64,000 nt of DNA. It comes from Diphasiastrum complanatum (Eukaryota > Streptophyta > Lycopodiopsida > Lycopodiales > Lycopodiaceae). Below are positions 59,065 through 64,000 of this stretch, piece by piece. The notes below the pieces were generated by a model. That model was not told the DNA's origin. It made no database searches and worked only from the letters and a program-made list of their open reading frames with translations. The stretch lies in the NCBI GenBank assembly GCA_029204225.1, contig MU831941.1, positions 31,603 to 95,602 on the forward strand, given 5' to 3'. Within the stretch, counting starts at the first letter, position 1. Each line of letters begins with the position of its first letter. A program made the position numbers and the translations under genes.

Positions 59065-59920
59065 ATTGGGGTATAATGGAGCTAGCATTTATTTATTTGG
59101 ACTCATTATTGAATTATTTGGACATTTTCCTGAGTATTTTTATGTTTTTTTATTTATGGCCCTAATCAGGGTGGTTGTCACGGTTTGCTTTAAGCATTAG
59201 TTGTTTCAAGATGTAAAATTATGACCTGAGTTTAGTACACACGAGGTGGTATATGTGTAAGAGTCTTCCAAAAGATTCCAAGAAACTACCTATCACCACA
59301 TACCCATGTGTGTAATTCCACGAACTTTGACTTTAGTATTTATAGTGTCTCGGGTGGAATGGAAGGAGTAATTTATTTTGTTCGTTATCAAACTAAACTA
59401 TTTTATATGAACTTATTTCTTGTCCTAAATTAGGTTGCAATTAATAAAACTATTTTTGGTTGCTTGCAGTAATTATCTCACAAATGTTTCCATTATGTCT
59501 CATCACGTCTCCCAGTCATAGATCTGGCCACAGTCATAGGTCATTCCATTTTTCCTCCATGAGTGATGATAAGGTCCTCAATTATATGGATGAGATGTCT
59601 CTCTCACGTGCAAGTAGAGTCATGGAGAGACTATGGGCACATTGGTGGGCATAGAGTTCTAGTAGGTTGGTCGACTACTCGTCAACATTCTCTCGTTCTA
59701 AGGAGATCCAATCTCCGCAACCCTCCGACCAAGGTGTTTCCCCTTCCAACGAGGGTCTCTTCAGTTGGAGTCCCTCCCCCCTTGCATGATAATGCCAGTG
59801 CCTCTTGTCGGCATTCCCGAGAGAAGTCATAGGAGGAGCTGCCTCAGTGGTAGCTCATGTTGTGGTGGTGCTGACGATGATGTCATGCCTCTTGTGACCT
59901 CGGCATCACAATAGCTTACG
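59065..59920 (+). pseudogene. Serine-rich reading frame, copy 2 of a duplicated segment
   Basis: Homologous to 41,676-42,440 in the same orientation. Shared words include GGTGGAATG, TTGGTTGCTTG, CTGGCCACAGTCA, TTTTTCCTCCATGAGTGA, GTCATGGAGAGACTA or its variant, GTAGGTTGGTCGA and GAGGGTCTCT. In frame it reads MSDDKVLNYMDEMSLSRASR, VMERLWAHWWA-stop, SSRLVDYSSTFSRSKEIQSP. Both copies carry stops at different places, so they decayed separately after duplication. Confidence 0.55.
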
Positions 59921-60162
59921 GCAAAGCTAAAAACATGCATGACAAATGAAAAATGAAAGAAATTAAACAAGGTGATTGATACATCACTTGAAGCTTGCTT
60001 TAGTAGGAGGCCGCATTCAAATAGTTTTAAGAAAATAAAAATAATGAAACACAAGCTCATCAAAATTTTCATGATTACAAAGAAGCCTCCTAGGGGAAAA
60101 TTATAAGAAGGTTCTTAGCAATTAGTTGAAGTTCAATTTCTAGAATTTGGGTATCATCATCC

Positions 60163-60185
60163 TTGTTGTTGTTGTTGTTGTTGTT
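60163..60185. repeat. (GTT)n microsatellite
   Basis: About seven TTG units. Lies in the promoter region of the gene at 60,511. Confidence 0.95.
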
Positions 60186-60222
60186 ACAACCATGAACAAT
60201 TTTTGCCTTCAAAATTATAGGT

Positions 60223-60244
60223 ACACACACACACACACACACAC
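60223..60244. repeat. (AC)n microsatellite
   Basis: Eleven AC units in the upstream region of the gene at 60,511, followed by a C/T-rich stretch (60,245-60,330) such as is often seen in plant 5' leaders. Confidence 0.95.
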
Positions 60245-60510
60245 CTTCTCCGATCCATGCTTTTGCTTCCTCTTTCTCTTTCTCAATACATCTCCTTCGC
60301 CATCTTTGCCTTTTCTGCTTTTTCGGCTCATCGTCTTCTCTCTTGCATATTTCTCCACTGGCAAACACGATCGACACCATCCTAATTTGCATTCCAGGAT
60401 TGAATCTGTATAAGCTCTAATTAATAGGTATAGTCCATAATAGATTGAATCATTTCTCATTTTCATTTGCTTGTAATAGTTTGCAACCAGCACCGAGAGC
60501 AGGTTATACG

Positions 60511-61341
60511 ATGGGGAAAAGCCGCCTTTCTTCTGCTGCTCTTTGTCGGATTCAAGCTCAGCTCGTAGCTCAGTTGCGCGCCTACAATGCAAAGCTACGG
60601 GTTCAAGAGCTTCGTAGGATTCAAGCTCAACTCGTAGCCCAGTTGCGAGCGTACAATGAAAAGCTACGGATTCAAGAACAAGGTGGTGCGCTAGAGAGAT
60701 CACGAGCTACGTTTTCTTCTGTCAGTGTGGATTTTGACTGTTGCGGCAGAAAATCCGATGATTCGATGGCCCAGGCTGCAACTACGTCAAAGAATTTCAG
60801 CTTTTCTTCTGCAACTCGACTTCGTCGCTTTCAAGCTCAAATCGTTGCGCATCTTCGGTCCTCCAACGCAAAGCGAGGACTTAGAGCGGAAGTCGATCAG
60901 ACGGAACAGTCATCCCAACTCGGTCATGCCAATATGGCGCCTACCGCAGAATCATATTCAGCTGATCAGGCAATATTTGATTTAGAAAGTTCATGTGGTA
61001 GTAATGATTTCGTAGTATCTGCATCTTCCGATTATGTTAAACATCATCCTGAGCCCTCAAAGAGACGTTGTAGGCGCAGCGGATGTGGGACTGCATGCTG
61101 CAGCTCCAAAAGAACTCACGGTTCGCTTGACCCTGGAAACATCATGATCACTTCTCTATGTCAGCGCCCTACAACCGGCTTCAGAAGACTTAAGAAAAGG
61201 TTCGGATCTTTTCCTGCAGGTGATCATGAGAAACGGTTTAAAAGAAGAAAAAGAACTGATGTGTCATATTCTGTAAGCGACGGACATTCGTATGTGCAGG
61301 ATGCGATCAAGTTACATGACCAGTACTCACCAGATGCTTGA
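60511..61341 (+). CDS. Intact 276-residue protein of unknown function
   Basis: The only long unbroken frame in the window and GC-richer than its surroundings, so a likely host gene. The start ATG at 60,511 has a strong context (A at -3, G at +4); the open frame extends upstream only through non-ATG codons. Features: a 22-residue motif RIQAQLVAQLRAYNAKLRVQ at residues 13-34, a second copy at 36-57 and a weaker third at 106-122 (RFQAQIVAHLRSSNAKR). A Cys/Arg cluster RRCRRSGCGTACC follows near residue 205-220, and a basic stretch KRFKRRKR near the C-terminus suggests nuclear location. No known domain recognised. It may be one exon of a larger gene. Confidence 0.6.
   Translation: MGKSRLSSAALCRIQAQLVAQLRAYNAKLRVQELRRIQAQLVAQLRAYNEKLRIQEQGGALERSRATFSSVSVDFDCCGRKSDDSMAQAATTSKNFSFSSATRLRRFQAQIVAHLRSSNAKRGLRAEVDQTEQSSQLGHANMAPTAESYSADQAIFDLESSCGSNDFVVSASSDYVKHHPEPSKRRCRRSGCGTACCSSKRTHGSLDPGNIMITSLCQRPTTGFRRLKKRFGSFPAGDHEKRFKRRKRTDVSYSVSDGHSYVQDAIKLHDQYSPDA
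60549..60686 (+). repeat. 69-bp in-frame tandem duplication in the gene
   Basis: GATTCAAGCTCAGCTCGTAG starts at 60,549 and its near copy at 60,618, exactly 69 bp (23 codons) apart. The duplication created the first two helical motifs of the protein. The third motif (~60,826-60,880) is older and more diverged. Confidence 0.95.
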
Positions 61342-61783
61342 GCAGAACAAACTTTTCCGAGTTTGGCTACATTTACAAGAATGAAATGATGAGGCTGCAG
61401 CGTCGGATAGTGAATCATACCGCTCTACAGGGATTGACATCCTCGTTCCAACCATATTTTGAAGAACATGATCAAGCACAAAATCCTTTCCACAGTGAAA
61501 CTATATATAAGATGTAAGAGGACGGCAGTTACATAAAAGACTGAATATCAATCGATTGGTATGTATAATGTAAGCAGTAGGTCTTTTATATTTTTGAGGC
61601 GTAAGATTTGATCTACTAGAATAAAAACAAACTTATGAGAATTAGTATAATGAAGAATTTTATTATGTCCTAACGGTGAGATTTTTGTAAGGCTGAGTGT
61701 GGATATCGATCACTAGGGTATTTGGAAGCTATAGAAAGTCAAGTGCATGTTGAGAGTTATTATGTACCAGAGAACATGATATA
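61342..61783. other. 3' region of the gene, no frame
   Basis: No gene recognised. Probably the 3' untranslated region and spacer between two convergent genes. No clear AATAAA signal was located. Confidence 0.4.
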
Positions 61784-61947
61784 TTATGTATGCTGGCGCT
61801 TCGTCTTCTTCTGATCAGTATCAATGTCCGTTATCTGAAGAGCTTGGCATCCAATTTCAATCCAAATCTTGACAGCAACAGCTTTGCGCTTTTCAGATCT
61901 GGTGCTCATATGTACGTGCTGAAGCTCTTCTAATTTGCTCCTATTAT
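61784..61947 (-). CDS. Possible last exon of a minus-strand gene
   Basis: On the minus strand the acceptor TTACATAG is followed by an open frame NRSKLEELQHVHMSTRSEKR, KAVAVKIWIEIGCQALQI, TDIDTDQKKTKRQHT and a stop at 61,784-61,786. Its mixed codon use and lack of stops suggest coding, and it faces the gene at 60,511 end to end. The family is unknown, and earlier exons above 61,960 are not certain (a minus-strand frame at 62,146-61,970 reads SENPDLPIRASEMRIG). Confidence 0.35.
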
Positions 61948-62880
61948 CTATGTAATATTTGTGTTGTCATATGCATTGCCGGAACCCACAAGGTCAAGTG
62001 TTAGATTTTGTGGGCACTTGCCAACACAAATTCGACCTATTCGCATCTCACTTGCTCTGATGGGGAGGTCTGGATTTTCAGACTCTCTACATAATGGGTT
62101 TGAACTATGGGCTTGCAATGAAAGTTGTCGTAAATGCTTTGCATGAAGACAAGACTTCCTTCAAGTGTGCAAAGTGATGTTGAGAGGTTGGTGAATTAGT
62201 CTCCAAACAATGTTTTTATCATCTCTGACTCATTAATTATGGTAAATTACATATTTTGTTGTCATAGCAATTTCTTTGCATGGCAAGTCTACTTATAGTA
62301 AGTTCATAAGGTTGATCAACTAGTCTCTACATTAGAGGTACGATGAAAATTTTAAAAAACGATAGTAATTGAAAGGTTTATATTATAGCTTTGTCGTTTA
62401 AAAGAAAGAGTATCCCTTGTTCAAGTTTGAATCCTCATGGAAGATTTTGGACTAGCAAAGACAACTCGTAGAATTGTTCCATAAATGTTCTTACGAAGGA
62501 TTCTTCATCTGAATACTTAGACCCAATTTGAGGGCTTCAGCTTTCATTATGTAGAATATGCACACTATACATCTACATGTTAGGCCTTAGCAAATTGGCG
62601 TCTTCATTCAACAATACCCAAGACTCATGTTTGCACCTTTATGCAGGACACAACAACCACCCTTTATATCCATTTGACTATTGTCCGGGTGATCTTGTTG
62701 ATGATTACATATTATTATGGCTATAAGTTCTTATAACGCCGGTTTTCAAACTAGGCATGCGCAATGAGGTACTGTAGGTTGTTCACAATGATATTTTATG
62801 TGATGATACTAGTTCAGAAGTCAAATCTGATTGCACGGTGCGTAGAACGAGCGTGAGGAGGCCGCAACGTCGGGCTTTGC
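61948..62880. other. Spacer or introns of the minus-strand gene
   Basis: No feature supported except the uncertain frame around 61,970-62,146. Confidence 0.35.
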
Positions 62881-62902
62881 TAAAATTGACGGTGGTGAAA
62901 AT

Positions 62903-62935
62903 GCGAAAATTGCGACACTTTGTCGCATTTTTCGC
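62903..62935. repeat. Hairpin, 15-bp stem with 3-base loop
   Basis: GCGAAAATTGCGACA (62,903-62,917), loop CTT, TGTCGCATTTTTCGC (62,921-62,935): one mismatch in the stem. It stands at the left end of the tandem array. Confidence 0.95.
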
Positions 62936-63130
62936 CTATCATAAATTGCGTGTAAAAATGCAGTGTCGCATTTTTCACCTGTTTAAATTTACTTGTATTT
63001 ATGCAGATTGTGCAACTGTCACAATTGTCACATTTTTCGTCTGTTATAAATTGCGTGTAAAAATGCAATGTCGCATTTTTTGACTGTCTAATTTTACATG
63101 TAAATATGCAGACTATTGCGACAAACAGTT
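62921..63130. repeat. Tandem repeat, 105-bp unit x2
   Basis: TGTYRCATTTTTCGYC then TATAAATTGCGTGTAAAAATG recurs at 62,921 and 63,026; the second half (TGTCGCATTTTT...ATGCAGA) at 62,964 and 63,069. Each unit is itself two related halves starting TGTCGCATTTTT. The open frames on both strands here arise from the repeat. Confidence 0.95.
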
Positions 63131-63199
63131 TAAATATGCAGACTGTGGGACAATATAAGTAAAAATGTGTATATATGTTTTTCAAAGTACATTTTCTAA

Positions 63200-63572
63200 G
63201 GAATTTTCACTGATGTCTCTCAATTCAGAACTTGACATATTTTGAACACTCGTTTTTAGTCGATGAGGTGAAAGACTCGTGTTCTTTATCAGAGTCCATT
63301 GGCATATCAATTAGAATTAAAGTAGAATCATTGTGCTACTCTACTGTGGGTCCTATCAGTTGATAAGGATCAGTTGGTCTCGCCACGAGGCAAGTCGACG
63401 GGACACGCGTCCCACCAACGGCGACCTGGGTCATGCATGGGTTGCCTGAGTGAACAACTATATGTATAGTGTAATTTCATTTTGAGAAATACAGTTGCTA
63501 TGTGAGCTTGTTGTGGAGAGTGCTTTCTGTCTGTGTTACTGTGTAGCATGATCTGTGTTCCTGTTCGATGCA
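63200..63572 (+). repeat. Presumed 5' LTR of a copia element (right edge)
   Basis: DNA leading to a perfect primer site, ending CGATGCA. It contains AACTATATGTATAG near 63,458 as a possible TATA region. The left border is unknown; no second copy is in the window. Confidence 0.5.
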
Positions 63573-63582
63573 AATTCTAAGT

Positions 63583-63595
63583 TGGTATCAGAGCC
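63583..63595 (+). other. Primer binding site (tRNA-Met), perfect
   Basis: TGGTATCAGAGCC, identical to that at 30,881. Confidence 0.92.
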
Positions 63596-64000
63596 GTACA
63601 TGGAGTGTACACAGTACAGCATCGTCGTTGAAGAGAGCTTCTAGAGAACTATCTTCTGAGAGTTCGGGGTTTACGGTGGGTTGAAGACGGAAGGAGAAAC
63701 ACTGGTGCAGAGAGTTTGGCACACAGAAGCTTGGTGAGCTTGAGACTGTGTGAGGATTCAGAGACAAGGGTTGTCGACTGAATCAGAACCTCATCAAACG
63801 GAATTTTGAAATTCCGAAGCAGGCTATTTGGTGTTTGCAGTTAGTGTGCATTCAATCGAAGACCGTTTGACAAACAGATTGAAGCATCATAGTTCTAGCA
63901 GTAGGGCGACCTTGGAGCAAGAGGATAGGCCTACCAGAACACTGTGAATTGGAAGCCAAGAAGAGTTTTGTGTGAAAAACCCTGGTCTGGGGTTTGGGAG
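63596..64000 (+). mobile_element. Leader of a copia element, cut by window end
   Basis: Follows the primer site; the leader is purine-rich and has no gag start yet. The coding part should lie beyond the window. Confidence 0.6.

Noticed and set aside
60445-60510. Upstream extension of the 60.5-kb protein
   Set aside because: The extension begins with TTG, not ATG; the ATG at 60,511 has a strong context. An upstream exon is possible but not shown.
60549-60686. IQ calmodulin-binding motifs in the repeated segment
   Set aside because: The repeats contain I-Q but lack the basic residue and Gly at the required positions.
60215-60703. 162-residue minus-strand frame
   Set aside because: It is antisense to the better supported gene at 60,511 and runs through the (AC)n repeat.
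62838-63185. Open frames on both strands
   Set aside because: Both follow from the 105-bp tandem repeat, whose length is a multiple of three.

Overview
The window looks like nuclear DNA of a land plant with a large, repeat-rich genome. Evidence: nested Ty1/copia and Ty3/gypsy LTR retrotransposons with plant-type primer binding sites (initiator tRNA-Met complement TGGTATCAGAGC), a plant-type CACTA (TNP2) transposase, a LINE relic, GT..AG introns, TATA boxes of the TATAAATA kind, and AT-rich spacers with (TA)n and (GA)n microsatellites. The species cannot be fixed from sequence alone. The transposon family at 25-30 kb made me think of ferns, mosses or lycophytes, but that is recollection, not proof. 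There are no prokaryotic operons, phage or CRISPR arrays.

Layout. 0-3.3 kb: a minus-strand copia element (A), internally deleted, with both LTRs (one cut by the window edge). 3.5-9 kb: gypsy gag relic, then mostly unannotated DNA with a possible heavy-metal-associated (HMA) exon near 6.4 kb. 9.1-14 kb: a plus-strand chromovirus (gypsy) with gag, RT, RNase H, integrase and a broken chromodomain, followed by LTR-like DNA with tandem repeats. 14-15 kb: copia gag. 15.4-17.9 kb: LTR-like segments, one with a tRNA-Asp-like primer site. 18.5-22.2 kb: a palindrome-bounded segment and a decayed LINE. 22.98-23.08 kb: (TA)n. 25.2-30.2 kb: a probable DNA transposon with an intron-containing, broken minus-strand gene, embedded in dense GGTAC-type motifs and ~360-bp repeats. 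30.2-32.7 kb: copia 5' LTR, primer site and gag-protease. 34-38 kb: a possible very long LTR. 38.5-39.0 kb: a long inverted repeat. 39.5-43.1 kb: LTR pieces, a duplicated serine-rich segment and a copia integrase relic. 44.6-50 kb: copia relics B and C, C interrupted by another LTR. 50-52.2 kb: LTR plus copia integrase/RT. 52.4-54.1 kb: a multi-exon pseudogene of unknown family. 54.7-55.8 kb: LTR with a four-fold repeated primer site and a heat-shock-element-like array. 56-57.1 kb: CACTA transposase. 59-59.9 kb: second copy of the serine-rich segment. 60.5-61.3 kb: the only long intact reading frame, a likely host gene. 61.8 kb: possible last exon of a minus-strand gene. 62.9-63.1 kb: hairpin and 105-bp tandem repeat. 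63.2-64 kb: start of another copia element.

Almost every transposon gene is broken by stops or frameshifts, so the window is mainly a graveyard of mobile elements between sparse host genes. The most unusual signals are (i) the GGTAC-motif transposon at 25-30 kb, (ii) clustered TTCnnGAA palindromes, the core of plant heat-shock elements, in two apparently unrelated copia LTRs, (iii) the repeated primer binding site at 54.7 kb, and (iv) the 0.46-kb hairpin at 38.5 kb.
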